The translations under genes were made by a program, and so were the position numbers. From positions 1 to 57,166 of the forward strand of contig JAEWDF010000082.1 of NCBI GenBank assembly GCA_023390245.1: a DNA stretch of 57,166 nucleotides. The letters are read 5' to 3'. How positions within the stretch are numbered: position 1 is the stretch's first letter; each line of letters opens with the position of its first letter. Shown one piece after another: positions 15,994-24,890 of the stretch. The stretch is from Pseudomonadota bacterium. GTDB lineage: Bacteria > Pseudomonadota > Alphaproteobacteria > Caulobacterales > Caulobacteraceae. The notes beneath the pieces are model-generated. The model worked only from the letters and a program-made list of their open reading frames with translations. It made no database searches and was not told the DNA's origin.

Positions 15994-17685
15994 GATCAGC
16001 GCCCGAGCGGCGGCGCGCGCCTCGTCGGTGATCTCGGCGCCCGACAGCATGCGGGCGATCTCTTCCTGGCGGCGCGCGTCATCCAGGGGCACGACCGTGG
16101 TGGTGGTCACGCCGTCGCGGTCGGCCTTGGCCACCTTCCAATGGACATGCCCGCGCGCGGCGACCTGGGGGCTGTGGGTCACGACCAGGACCTGAGCCCC
16201 GTTCGACAGGCGCTTCAGGCGAGAGCCGACCGCCTCGGCGACGGCGCCGCCCACGCCCTGGTCCACTTCGTCGAAGATCATGACCGGCTGGCGCATGTCC
16301 TCGCGGCTGGCCAACGCCGCCTTCATGGCCAGGGCGAAGCGCGCCAGTTCGCCGCCCGAGGCGATGGCGTCCAGCGGGCCGAAGTCGGTCCCGGCGTTGG
16401 TGGCGATCTGGAAGCGGACAGTCTCGACGCCATCGGGGCCGCGCCGGCCCTCGATCGGCTCCAGCGCCACGCGGAAGCGGGCGCGCTCCAGCTTCAGCGG
16501 CCCCAGCTCGCCCATCACCGCCTCGACCAGACGGTCGGCGGCCGCCTCGCGGGCGGAGGTCAGCAGGGTGGCGGCCAGGTCATAGGCTTCGGCTGCGGCG
16601 GCGGCGTCGCGGCGGGCGGCGGTCAGGGCCTCCTCCCCGTCCTCGATCAGGCGCAACTGCTCGCGCAGCTTGATGCGCAGCGACGGCAGGGCGTCGACGG
16701 TGGTGTGCAGCTTGCGGGCGGCGGCGCGCAGGGCGAACAGCCGCTCCTCGGCCTTGTCCAGCCGGCCCGGTTCGTAGTCGAAGGCGTCGGCGGCGGCGTC
16801 CACGGCGGCCATGGCCTCGGCCGCCTCGACCATGGTGCGATCGATGGCCTCCACGGCGGCGGACAGCTTCTGGAGGATCGGATGGTCGGCCTCGGCCCCC
16901 GCCTGGCCGGCGCGCTGGCGGGCGTGTTCGACGGCGCGCAGGGCCGCGCCCAGGCGCTGGCTCAGCTTGTCGCCGCCCAGTTGAGTGCGGGCGTCGGCCA
17001 GGTCGGCGATGGCCTTTTCCGCCGCCCCCAGCAGGGCGCGTTCGCCGGCCAGTTCCGTCTCCTCGTCCTCGCGCGGGTCGAGGGCGTCGAGTTCGGACAG
17101 GTTCAGCGCAATCTCTTCCGCCCGCGCGGCGGCGTCGGCGGCCTGGGACTGCAACTCCGCCAGGTGCGCCTCGGCGGCCTTCAGCCTGGACGACGCTCCG
17201 GCCACCGCCTGCAACTGGGGCTGAAGCCCGCCATAGGCGTCCAGCAGGCCGCGATGGGTGCGCCAGTCCAGAAGGCCGACCGTCTCGTGCTGGCCGTGCA
17301 CCTCGACCAGGGCGGCGCCGATCTCGCGCAGGGCGGTGACGCCGGCGGCCTGGTCGTTGACATAGGCGCGGCTGCGACCGTCGGCGGACAGGACCCGGCG
17401 CAGGATCAGCTCCTCGCCCGGCCGCACCTCGAAGCCCCGCGCCTCGATCAGGGCCAGGAGGTCGGGATCGTCCGGCGCGGTGAAGACAGCCGTGGCGACG
17501 GCCTGGCGGGCGCCGGCGCGCACCAGGCCGGCGTCTCCGCGTCCGCCCAGCGCCAGGCCCAGCGCATCCAGGATGATCGACTTGCCGGCCCCGGTCTCGC
17601 CGGTCAGCACGGTCAGACCGGCCTCCAGTTCGAGGTCCAGGGCGTCCACCAGGACCACGTCGCGGATGGAAAGGGCGGTCAGCAT
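15988..17685 (-). CDS. recN: DNA repair protein RecN
   Basis: The 565-residue SMC-like ATPase of recombinational double-strand break repair has a Walker A GETGAGKS near residue 30. The conserved N-terminus is MLTALSIRDVVLVDALDLELEAGLTVLTG, followed by VHGQHE (RecN signature). Two coiled-coil arms of Ala/Glu/Leu-rich sequence span about 170-370. The C-terminal signature motif is ASGGELARFALAMK, with a Walker B VMIFDEVDQGVGG and the H-loop VVTHSPQVAARG. Length is normal. It lies downstream of bamD on the same strand with a 106-base gap. Confidence 0.96.
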   Translation of the reverse strand: MLTALSIRDVVLVDALDLELEAGLTVLTGETGAGKSIILDALGLALGGRGDAGLVRAGARQAVATAVFTAPDDPDLLALIEARGFEVRPGEELILRRVLSADGRSRAYVNDQAAGVTALREIGAALVEVHGQHETVGLLDWRTHRGLLDAYGGLQPQLQAVAGASSRLKAAEAHLAELQSQAADAAARAEEIALNLSELDALDPREDEETELAGERALLGAAEKAIADLADARTQLGGDKLSQRLGAALRAVEHARQRAGQAGAEADHPILQKLSAAVEAIDRTMVEAAEAMAAVDAAADAFDYEPGRLDKAEERLFALRAAARKLHTTVDALPSLRIKLREQLRLIEDGEEALTAARRDAAAAAEAYDLAATLLTSAREAAADRLVEAVMGELGPLKLERARFRVALEPIEGRRGPDGVETVRFQIATNAGTDFGPLDAIASGGELARFALAMKAALASREDMRQPVMIFDEVDQGVGGAVAEAVGSRLKRLSNGAQVLVVTHSPQVAARGHVHWKVAKADRDGVTTTTVVPLDDARRQEEIARMLSGAEITDEARAAARALIG

Positions 17686-17791
17686 GCGATGAGCGGCCGG
17701 CGGAACGAATCGAGACCGACAGGATTGGCGGACGCGCGATATTGCACAAGGGCCGTCGGCGCGGTTCCTCGCTTCGGGTCGATCAGGCCCG

Positions 17792-18637
17792 TCAGCCCGG
17801 GATGATCCGTTGCAGCCAGCTTTCGCGCTTGGCTTCCGGCGCCGTCTCGGGCCGCGCGCCGTTCTCGGTCAGCAGGGCGTAGGCCTCGGCGTACCAGGGG
17901 CTGCCCGGATAGTTGAAGCCCAGCACGGCGCCGTTTCGGGTCGCCTCTTCCTTCAGGCCCAGCTGCAGGTTCACCTCAACCAAGCGGTACAGGGCCTCGG
18001 GCGTGTGGGAGGTGCGCTGGAAGTCCGGATTGGCGATCACCGCCTTGTAACGGTTCAGCGCCGCCAGCGGCTGGTTGGCGCGCTGGTAGTAGCGGCCGAT
18101 GGTCATTTCCTTGCCGGCCAGCTGGTCATTGACCATGTCGATCTTGACCGCCGCGTCCGTGGCGTAGGGCGTGCCCGGATAGCGGCGCACCACGTCCTTC
18201 AGACCCGCCAGGGCGGCATTGGCGTAGCCCTGGTCCCGGCCGACATCGGTGATCTGCTCGAAGTTGCAGACCGCCTTCATGTAGAAGGCGTAGGCCGCCG
18301 ACGGATTGCCGGGAAACAGCTGGATGAAGCGGTCGGCCGCGGCCGTCGCCTCGGCGTAGTCGCCGTTCTGGTACTGGGCGTAGACCTGCATCAGGATCGA
18401 GCGGCGCGCCCAGTCCGAATAGGGGTGCTGGCGCTCCACTTCCTGGAAGTAATCGACGGCGTCGCGCCAGCGGTGCTGCTGCAGGCGCTCATAGCCGGTG
18501 TTGTACAGCGCCTCGACCGGACGCTCCTCATAGGCCAGGCGCGGCCGGTTCTTGTTGCCCGAGCAGCCGGAGATCGTCATCGCGGCGGCGGCGGCCGCCA
18601 TCAGGACCATGCCGGTGCGGAACTTGGAAGCGGACAA
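17792..18637 (-). CDS. bamD: Outer membrane protein assembly factor BamD
   Basis: This lipoprotein of the BAM complex inserts beta-barrel proteins into the outer membrane. It has a lipobox (MTISGCSG) and then five TPR-like helix pairs, including YNTGYERLQQHRWRDAVDYFQEVERQHPYSDWARRS, the best-conserved BamD block. Later come FIQLFPGNPSAAYAFYMKA, VVRRYPGTPYATDA and EMTIGRYYQRANQPLAALNRY. I chose a TTG at 18637 because it gives a signal peptide with basic residues (SASKFRTG); the first downstream ATG would remove them, and there is no better start upstream in frame. It is followed by recN, a common pairing in Alphaproteobacteria. Confidence 0.9.
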   Translation of the reverse strand: MSASKFRTGMVLMAAAAAAMTISGCSGNKNRPRLAYEERPVEALYNTGYERLQQHRWRDAVDYFQEVERQHPYSDWARRSILMQVYAQYQNGDYAEATAAADRFIQLFPGNPSAAYAFYMKAVCNFEQITDVGRDQGYANAALAGLKDVVRRYPGTPYATDAAVKIDMVNDQLAGKEMTIGRYYQRANQPLAALNRYKAVIANPDFQRTSHTPEALYRLVEVNLQLGLKEEATRNGAVLGFNYPGSPWYAEAYALLTENGARPETAPEAKRESWLQRIIPG

Positions 18638-18833
18638 GGACGAACCCCATGACGTGCGGAGCCCGAACGGCCCCGGAAATTGAACGCGGCGATCTCTAGC
18701 ACCCGTGACCGAGGTGCGCCATGCCGACAAAAAGCGCTGTGCACGGCTTGCCCCGACCGGCCCCGCTGGTAAAGAGCGCGCCAACCGACGTCATCCTTTG
18801 GCGGTCGGATGACGGCGAAAGGATGACCGGCCC

Positions 18834-19769
18834 ATGAAGCTGCTCTCTGGCAACTCCAACCGCGCGCTGTCCCAGGCCATCGCCGACCACCTGGACGCCC
18901 CGCTGACCAAGACCCAGGTCAAGCGTTTCGCCGACAACGAAGTCTTCGCCGTCATCGAAGAGAACGTGCGCGGCGAGGATGTCTTCATCATCCAGTCGAC
19001 CAGCTATCCGGCCAACGACAACCTGATGGAGCTGCTGATCATCACCGACGCGCTGGTGCGCGCCTCGGCCAAGCGGATCACGGCGGTCATGCCCTATTTC
19101 GGCTATGCGCGTCAGGATCGGAAGACCGGCGGCCGCACGCCGATCTCGGCCAAGCTGGTGGCCAATCTGATCACCCGCGCCGGGGCCGACCGGGTGCTGA
19201 CGATGGATCTGCACGCCGGGCAGATCCAGGGCTTCTTCGACATCCCCACCGACAATCTGGTCGCCACGCCCGTCCTGGCCCAGGACATCAGGGACCGCTA
19301 CGCCCGCGACGGATCGCTGATGATCGTGTCGCCCGACGTGGGCGGCGTGGTGCGCGCCCGCTCGCTGGCCAGCCGGCTCGACGTCGACCTGGCCATCGTC
19401 GACAAGCGCCGCCCCAAGGCGGGCGAGAGCGAGGTGATGAACATCATCGGCGACGTCGAGGGCCGGCGATGCATCCTGTTCGACGACATCGTCGATTCGG
19501 GCGGCACCCTGGTCAATGCGGCCAAGGCTTTGATCGATCAGGGCGCGACCGAGGTCTCGGCCTACATCAGCCACGGGGTCCTGTCCGGCCCGGCCGTGAA
19601 GCGGATCACCGACGGCCCGCTGAAGGAGCTGGTCATCACCGACTCCATCGAACAGCCGCACGAGGTCCTGAACTGCGGAAAAATCCGAACGGTTTCCGTG
19701 GCTCCCCTTATCGGTGAAGCTATCCGACGGATCGCAAACGAGGAATCGGTCTCCAAACTGTTCGATTAA
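18834..19769 (+). CDS. prs: Ribose-phosphate pyrophosphokinase
   Basis: The 311-residue cytoplasmic enzyme makes PRPP from ribose 5-phosphate and ATP for nucleotide, His and Trp synthesis. Conserved elements are FADNEVFAVIEENVRGEDVFIIQST, the ATP loop YFGYARQDRKTGGRTPISAK, the metal site VLTMDLHAGQIQGFF, SPDVGG and the PRPP loop CILFDDIVDSGGTL. Length equals the family norm. AAAGGA lies about ten bases before the ATG. It is divergent from bamD across a 196-base spacer. Confidence 0.97.
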   Translation: MKLLSGNSNRALSQAIADHLDAPLTKTQVKRFADNEVFAVIEENVRGEDVFIIQSTSYPANDNLMELLIITDALVRASAKRITAVMPYFGYARQDRKTGGRTPISAKLVANLITRAGADRVLTMDLHAGQIQGFFDIPTDNLVATPVLAQDIRDRYARDGSLMIVSPDVGGVVRARSLASRLDVDLAIVDKRRPKAGESEVMNIIGDVEGRRCILFDDIVDSGGTLVNAAKALIDQGATEVSAYISHGVLSGPAVKRITDGPLKELVITDSIEQPHEVLNCGKIRTVSVAPLIGEAIRRIANEESVSKLFD

Positions 19770-19855
19770 CCTTCGAACAACCACTTTTGCGCGTTATAAG
19801 ACTTCCGTGATCCTGACGTCCCCTGGCGTCCCCCGTGTATCTGGAAGCCCAGCCG

Positions 19856-21010
19856 ATGACCCAGCGTTTCGTGAGCCGCGGCCTGACCCTTGCCGTCCTC
19901 GCCGCCGTCTCCGTCCTCGCGGCCTGCGAGAGCGGCCCCTCCAAGGCGGAGTTGGAAGCGCAACGCCTGGCGGCCGAAGCCGCCGCCCGTCAGCCCCCGC
20001 CCATCGCCCTGAACGACGGCGTGGCCCAGGCCGCCTCGGTCTATGTCGCCTTCCTGCGCCAGATGGAGTCTATCCAGGCCGGCGGCTTCACCGACGCCGA
20101 ATCGATCCAGGCGTCGATCCGCAAGGGCGCGGCCTACGATCCGGCGCAGCTGTCGCGCGGCATGATCGCCTATGGCGCGGTGCTGGCCCTGCAGTCGCCC
20201 GAGTTCGTCGCCGGCGTGCGCCAGTATGCGATCGACCCCGCCCAGCGGCAACAGATCGTGGCGCAGATCATCGCCGATCCCGCCTACGCCGCCACCCTGC
20301 CCGGCGCGCAATACGCCGCCGGCCTGATCATCGAGACCCTGGGCAAGGACGCCAGCGCCGTGCGCGCCATCGCCGACGGCATCGAACAGGACGCCTACAC
20401 CATCCAGGAGCGCGCCGATCCGCGTCGCCGCTGGGCCACCGCCCACATCACCAACCGCGAGGAGCGGCTGGAGACGGCCAAGACCCTGTCGGCCAATCCC
20501 ATGCTGCCCTCCGCCGATGAGGCCGCGCAGCTGTTCGAGGCCGCCAACAGCGGCTCGGGCCTGAACCTGACGGCGGGCACGCGCTCGCCGCCCTATACGC
20601 CGCCGGTGGCCCGGTCGCTGGCCATCGCCGCCCTGGCCGCCTTGGGCGCCGCCGGCGACGAGGCGCGGATCAACACCGACGCCCTGGTCATGGAGACCAA
20701 CAACGAGTTCTGCCTGAACATGTCCAAGCTGATGCTGTACCAGTGCCTGGCCGCCTCGCGGCCCAGCTATGAGGACATGTTCTGCCTGGGCCGCCACGTC
20801 GTGCGCGACCTGGCCTCCTGCACCACCGAGGCGACCCTGGCGCCGCGCATCTCGGTCGGCGATCCGGAAGAGACCGGCGGGGCCTCCACCGCGGCCAGCG
20901 CCGCCCAGACGGCGGTGGAGGTCTCCACCCCGATCCAGCCGCAGGTCACCCTGGCCCCCGCGCCGACCCAGACCTCGGCCGCCGAAGCGGTGCGCTCGCC
21001 CGCCAGCTGA
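19856..21010 (+). CDS. Conserved lipoprotein of unknown function
   Basis: The 384-residue protein has a lipoprotein signal (VLAAVSVLAACESG, lipid Cys near residue 25). A mostly alpha-helical, Ala-rich domain with long amphipathic stretches (FLRQMESIQAGGFTDAESIQ, DAYTIQERADPRRRW) follows. The C-terminal third has five or six cysteines (FCLNMSKLMLYQCLAAS, MFCLGRHVVRDLASC) and a Pro/Thr/Ala tail. I know similar proteins only as hypothetical in Caulobacterales. The ATG at 19856 is chosen because an earlier in-frame GTG adds seven residues ahead of the signal. It ends with the terminator at 21034. Confidence 0.78.
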   Translation: MTQRFVSRGLTLAVLAAVSVLAACESGPSKAELEAQRLAAEAAARQPPPIALNDGVAQAASVYVAFLRQMESIQAGGFTDAESIQASIRKGAAYDPAQLSRGMIAYGAVLALQSPEFVAGVRQYAIDPAQRQQIVAQIIADPAYAATLPGAQYAAGLIIETLGKDASAVRAIADGIEQDAYTIQERADPRRRWATAHITNREERLETAKTLSANPMLPSADEAAQLFEAANSGSGLNLTAGTRSPPYTPPVARSLAIAALAALGAAGDEARINTDALVMETNNEFCLNMSKLMLYQCLAASRPSYEDMFCLGRHVVRDLASCTTEATLAPRISVGDPEETGGASTAASAAQTAVEVSTPIQPQVTLAPAPTQTSAAEAVRSPAS

Positions 21011-21033
21011 TCCGCAGGTCGGCGCCAAGACGC

Positions 21034-21070
21034 AGGCCCGCCCCGAGCGATCGGGGCGGGCCTTTCTCTT
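21034..21070 (+). terminator. Rho-independent terminator after the lipoprotein gene
   Basis: The perfect 13-base arms AGGCCCGCCCCGA and TCGGGGCGGGCCT flank a GCGA loop and are followed by TTCTCTT. It closes the plus-strand lipoprotein gene 23 bases past its stop. The stem can also slow transcription arriving from the minus-strand gene at 21079. Confidence 0.88.
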
Positions 21071-21078
21071 GCCTGGAC

Positions 21079-21288
21079 CTATTCGCAGCCGTGGGCGGCC
21101 TCGTTGATCACCAGGGTCGGCATGTTCGAGAAATCGACCGACGCCGGCCGCCCCATCCGGGCCTGATAGGTCTTGAGCACATGCGTCAGCCGGCGACGCA
21201 CCTCCCGTTCCACCTCGGTCCCGGCGTCGAGGGACAGGGGGGCCAGGCAGAAGTCGATGATGGCTTCGGTTCGGGTCAGCGGTTCCAT
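21079..21288 (-). CDS. Small protein downstream of isocitrate lyase
   Basis: The 69-residue product has no family I recognise. It has an acidic/basic helical middle (EVEREVRRRLTHVLKTYQARMG) and a short C-terminal strand (MPTLVINEAAHGCE). The start is well supported: AAAGGAGATCTCC directly precedes the ATG, one of the strongest ribosome sites in the window. It begins 17 bases after the isocitrate lyase stop on the same strand, so it is likely expressed with it. It carries no signal peptide and one terminal Cys. A role tied to acetate or fatty acid growth is only a contextual guess. Confidence 0.72.
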   Translation of the reverse strand: MEPLTRTEAIIDFCLAPLSLDAGTEVEREVRRRLTHVLKTYQARMGRPASVDFSNMPTLVINEAAHGCE

Positions 21289-21305
21289 GGAGATCTCCTT
21301 TCCGC

Positions 21306-22586
21306 TCAGGCCGCGCGGGTGAACTGCGCGGTTTCGGTCGAGTCCTTCAGGGCGGTGGTCGAGGACCGGCCCGAGGAAATGACGGTGGCGACGTCATCGA
21401 AATAGCCTGTGCCGACCTCGCGCTGGTGGCGGGTGGCGGTATAGCCGGCCGCCTCGTTGGCGAACTCGCGCTGCTGCAGTTCCGAATAGGCCGCCATGCC
21501 GCGGTCGCGATAGCCGCTGGCCAGTTCGAACATGCCGTTATTCAGGCTGTGGAAACCGGCCAGGGTCACGAACTGGAACTTGTAGCCCATGGCCCCCAGT
21601 TCGCGCTGGAACTTGGCGATGGTGTCCTTGTCCAGCTTGGCTTCCCAGTTGAACGACGGCGAGCAGTTGTAGGCCATCAGCTTGCCGGGGTGTTCCTTCT
21701 GGATCGCCTCGGCGAACCGGCGCGCATCGTCCAGGTCCGGATGCGAGGTCTCCCACCACAGCAGGTCGGCGTATTTGGCGTAGGACAGGCCGCGCGCGAT
21801 GCAGTGGTCCAGACCCGTGCCCGGCTTCAGACGGAAGAAGCCTTCTGGCGTGCGGTCCTCGCGGTCGATGAAGGGGTGATCCCGCTCGTCGATGTCGGAG
21901 GTGATGAGCTGGGCCGATTCCGCGTCGGTGCGCGCCACCGTCAGGGTCGGGACGCCGCAGACGTCGGCGGCCAGGCGCGCGGCGATCAGATTGCGCTCAT
22001 GCGCCTGGGTCGGGATCAGCACCTTTCCGCCCAGGTGGCCGCACTTCTTCTCGCTGGCCAGCTGGTCCTCGAAGTGGACGCCCGCGGCGCCCGCCTCGAT
22101 GAAGGCCTTCATGATCTCGAAGCTGTTCAGCGGCCCGCCGAAACCCGCCTCCGCGTCGGCGACGATGGGAGCGAACCAGTCGCGCTTGGCGCCGCCCTCC
22201 GCATGTTCGATCTGGTCGGCGCGCTGCAGGGTGCGGTTGATGCGGCGGCACAGTTCCGGCGCGGCGTTGGCCGGATACAGCGACTGATCCGGGTACATGG
22301 CCGAAGCCGTGTTGGCGTCCGCCGCGACCTGCCAGCCGGACAGATAGATGGCCTTCAAGCCTGCCCGGACCATCTGCATGGCCTGGTTGCCGGTGACCGC
22401 GCCCAGGGCGTTGATGAAGGGCTCCGCATGCAGCAACTCCCACAAGCGGTTCGCGCCGCGTTCGGCCAGGGTGTGCGCGACCGGGACCGAGCCGCGCAGG
22501 CGCAACACGTCCTCGGGTGTGTACGGCCGCTCGATTCCGTCGAAACGGCCGGCGGGCGCGGAAACCAGATCGGCGAAGGTGGTCAT
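21306..22586 (-). CDS. aceA: Isocitrate lyase
   Basis: The 426-residue glyoxylate-shunt enzyme cleaves isocitrate to succinate and glyoxylate during growth on acetate or fatty acids. It has the active-site signature KKCGHLGGKVLIP around residue 185, YLSGWQVAAD, the metal-binding VADAEAGFGG, FEDQL and YNCSPSFNW. Length is that of the bacterial class. Malate synthase is not in the window. It is divergent from a RamB/ScfR-type regulator, its expected controller, across 153 bases that contain paired palindromes. Confidence 0.97.
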   Translation of the reverse strand: MTTFADLVSAPAGRFDGIERPYTPEDVLRLRGSVPVAHTLAERGANRLWELLHAEPFINALGAVTGNQAMQMVRAGLKAIYLSGWQVAADANTASAMYPDQSLYPANAAPELCRRINRTLQRADQIEHAEGGAKRDWFAPIVADAEAGFGGPLNSFEIMKAFIEAGAAGVHFEDQLASEKKCGHLGGKVLIPTQAHERNLIAARLAADVCGVPTLTVARTDAESAQLITSDIDERDHPFIDREDRTPEGFFRLKPGTGLDHCIARGLSYAKYADLLWWETSHPDLDDARRFAEAIQKEHPGKLMAYNCSPSFNWEAKLDKDTIAKFQRELGAMGYKFQFVTLAGFHSLNNGMFELASGYRDRGMAAYSELQQREFANEAAGYTATRHQREVGTGYFDDVATVISSGRSSTTALKDSTETAQFTRAA

Positions 22587-22691
22587 GGCGGCGGTCTTCT
22601 CTGAAAGCGCGGCCGGGGCCGCTGTCTCAGCGAAGGAAACACGGCAAAGTCAAAATCGATACAGGATCATACCGAGTGAAGGAGTCATCTT

Positions 22692-22728
22692 GTCATGATA
22701 TGACTATCGTCATTGGTCACATTGTGAC
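22692..22728. promoter_or_regulatory. Paired operator palindromes between aceA and its regulator
   Basis: Two inverted repeats of the same form, GTCATgatATGAC at 22692-22704 and GTCACattGTGAC at 22716-22728, have centres 24 bases apart. Extra GTCAT half-sites start at 22684 and 22709. They lie immediately upstream of the regulator start and within the aceA leader side, where an autoregulating HTH protein would bind. The region is clearly more AT-rich than the genes around it. Confidence 0.6.
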
Positions 22729-22739
22729 ATCCTGTGAGG

Positions 22740-24179
22740 ATGAACGCCGTCGCGGATCGCAAGCTGTTCCTCGGCGCCCGCCTGAAGAGGCTGCGGCGCG
22801 AACTGGTCCTCAGCCAGACGGCGATGGCCGCCGACCTGGGGGTATCCCCCAGCTATCTCAACCACATAGAACGAAATCAGCGGCCGGTGTCGGCCCAGCT
22901 GCTGCTGCGTCTGGCCGAGACCTACGACGTCGACCTGCGCGCGCTGAACCAGGGCGGAGAGGCCGACGAAGCTCGCCTGAGCGAAGCGCTGACCGATCCT
23001 GTGTTCAAGGGCCTGAGCGTGCCGCGCCACGAACTGGTCCAGGCGCTGGACGAGGCGCCGGGCCTGGCCGACGCCCTGCTCAGGCTCTATCGCGCCTTCG
23101 ACGACCAGCGGGCGCGCGCCCGCGCCGCCGCCGAATCCGGCGAGGGGCTGGAGGGCGCCAGCCCCGCCGAATGGGTGCGCGAACACCTCCAGGCGCGCGG
23201 CAATCACTTTCCCGATTTGGACGAACTGGGCGAGGCGCTGGCCCAAGCCCTGTCCGACGACGCCCCGGCCCACGGCGACGGCTTCGAGCCGGCGGCGCGG
23301 CGGCGGCTGGCCGCGCGACACGACCTGGCCGTCCGCACCCTGCCCGCCGAGGTGATGGTGGAATGGACCCGCCGCTACGATCCGCATCGGCGACAGCTTC
23401 TGCTGTCCGACACGCTGAGCCCCGCCTCGCGCGCCTTCGCCGTCGCCTATCAGCTGGCCCTGGCCGAGCACGGCGCCCGGCTGAACGAACTCGCCGCCGC
23501 CTCGGGCGCGCCGGACGAGGCGACGCGGTCGCTGCTGAAGGTCGCGCTCACCAACACCTTGGCGGCCGCGACGCTGATGCCCTACGCCGCCTTCCACCGC
23601 GCGGCGGAGGAGACGGGCTACGACATGGCGCGTCTGCAGGCCCGCTTCGGCGTCAGCTACGAACAGGCGGCGCACCGGCTGACCACCCTGTCGCGTCCGA
23701 CCGCGCGGGGCGCGCCCTTCTTCCTGATGCGGGTCGATCAGGCGGGCAACATCTCCAAGCGCTACGCCTCGGGCGCCTTTCCGTTTTCGCGTTTCGGCGG
23801 CGCCTGCCCGCGCTGGCGGCTGCATTCGGCTTTCCGCACGCCGGGTCGCATCGTCACCCAGATCATAGAGACGCCGGACGGTAACCGCTGGTTCACCTTC
23901 GCGCGCACGGTGGAGCGCCAGGGCCACGACGGCTTCGACGCGCGCCACGACCTGGCCGTCGGCCTTGGGTGCGAGCTGCGCCACGCCCACCGGCTGGCCT
24001 ATGCGCGCGGCCTGGACCTGGAGCGCCCGGACGTCACCCCCATCGGCCCGGCCTGCCGCCTGTGCCACCGTCACCCCTGCGCCGAACGCGCCGCCGCCCC
24101 GATCGACCGTCCGCTGGCCGTCGACGACTGGGCCAAGTCGGTCAGTCCCTATCCGTTCGGGGCGGAGTCAGCCGGCTAG
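22740..24179 (+). CDS. XRE-family regulator, short-chain fatty acyl (ScfR/RamB) type
   Basis: The 479-residue protein opens with an N-terminal HTH (FLGARLKRLRRELVLSQTAMAADLGVSPSYLNHIERNQRPVSAQLLLRLAETYDVDL). A central IrrE-like DUF955 domain follows (SRAFAVAYQLALAEHG), degenerate for protease activity because the HExxH is replaced. The C-terminal DUF2083 domain (RPTARGAPFFLMRVDQAGNISKRYASGAFPFSRFGGACPRW) ends in Cys/His pairs (ACRLCHRHPC) that may bind zinc. RamB-type proteins control aceA and acetate genes, and this one is divergent from aceA. A GTG two codons upstream is an alternative start. Its last bases overlap the convergent vapC by 12. Confidence 0.88.
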   Translation: MNAVADRKLFLGARLKRLRRELVLSQTAMAADLGVSPSYLNHIERNQRPVSAQLLLRLAETYDVDLRALNQGGEADEARLSEALTDPVFKGLSVPRHELVQALDEAPGLADALLRLYRAFDDQRARARAAAESGEGLEGASPAEWVREHLQARGNHFPDLDELGEALAQALSDDAPAHGDGFEPAARRRLAARHDLAVRTLPAEVMVEWTRRYDPHRRQLLLSDTLSPASRAFAVAYQLALAEHGARLNELAAASGAPDEATRSLLKVALTNTLAAATLMPYAAFHRAAEETGYDMARLQARFGVSYEQAAHRLTTLSRPTARGAPFFLMRVDQAGNISKRYASGAFPFSRFGGACPRWRLHSAFRTPGRIVTQIIETPDGNRWFTFARTVERQGHDGFDARHDLAVGLGCELRHAHRLAYARGLDLERPDVTPIGPACRLCHRHPCAERAAAPIDRPLAVDDWAKSVSPYPFGAESAG

Positions 24180-24557
24180 AACGGGCTCGACATCGGTGTG
24201 CGCGAAATCCCCGCCAACGAACAGGAGCGGCGAACCCCGCGCGGTCGCCAACGCATAGGCGAAGCAATCGCCGAAGTTCAGGCCCGCCGGATGGACGCCC
24301 TTGCCCCATCGGCCATAGGCCTTCGCCACATCCCGCGCGCCGGCGGCCGACACATCGACCTCTTCAAATCCGAGTCCCTCGATCAGGCGGACCATTTCAG
24401 CGCCGACCCCGCGTCGCTCCGCCACGATCAACGCCTCAGCCGCCGTCCCCGCCGAGATCAGCAGAGCCTCCGCCTGCTCCAGCGCCTTCATGCAGGCGAC
24501 CGCCTCGGGCTCGTCCAGCAGGACCGCCATCAGAGCCGAGGTGTCGACCACGATCAT
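24168..24557 (-). CDS. vapC: VapC-type PIN-domain toxin
   Basis: The 129-residue ribonuclease of type II toxin-antitoxin systems has the acidic PIN quartet in place: Asp5 in VVDTSALMA, Glu41 in GTAAEALIV, Asp in LNFGDCFAYALA and Asp in FVGGDFAHTDVEPV. The start overlaps the antitoxin stop (ATGA). The 3' end overlaps the convergent regulator gene. VapC toxins cleave tRNA or rRNA; the target here is not readable. Confidence 0.9.
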   Translation of the reverse strand: MIVVDTSALMAVLLDEPEAVACMKALEQAEALLISAGTAAEALIVAERRGVGAEMVRLIEGLGFEEVDVSAAGARDVAKAYGRWGKGVHPAGLNFGDCFAYALATARGSPLLFVGGDFAHTDVEPVLAG

Positions 24558-24811
24558 TGCGGCAGGCCGTCATCGTTATAAAGGAAATCCTGACTTCGCG
24601 CGGCGCTGGGACCGGCGCGAACCTTCCGCGCTGCGGCTTTCCGGACAGCGTCGAGCAAGTCTCGACGGGCCGACGCATCCGGCGTCGCCCGCATCGGCGC
24701 AAGACGCACGGCGGCGTGGCCATGTCGGGTCAGAATTACCTCCTCGCCGGCCTCGGCTCGCCGGACCAGATCGGTCAATTGGGCTTTGGCGTCGCTCACC
24801 GGGATTTCCAT
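24554..24811 (-). CDS. vapB: VapB/Phd-type antitoxin
   Basis: The 85-residue partner of the PIN toxin begins MEIPVSDAKAQLTDLVRRAEAGEEVILTRHGHAAVRL, a classic Phd/YefM N-terminal DNA-binding domain. Its C-terminal tail (ARSQDFLYNDDGLPQ) would wrap the toxin. The ATG at 24811 is preceded by AAAGGA seven bases upstream and gives the standard N-terminus; longer in-frame starts add a non-conserved leader. The complex normally represses its own promoter, probably in 24812-24890. Confidence 0.9.
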   Translation of the reverse strand: MEIPVSDAKAQLTDLVRRAEAGEEVILTRHGHAAVRLAPMRATPDASARRDLLDAVRKAAARKVRAGPSAARSQDFLYNDDGLPQ

Positions 24812-24890
24812 GCGGCTGTCCTTTCGCATCGAAATATAGACCACTTAATGGTCCAAAACCAGACGCTGGCTTTATGGGCGTGCTGCCCCC

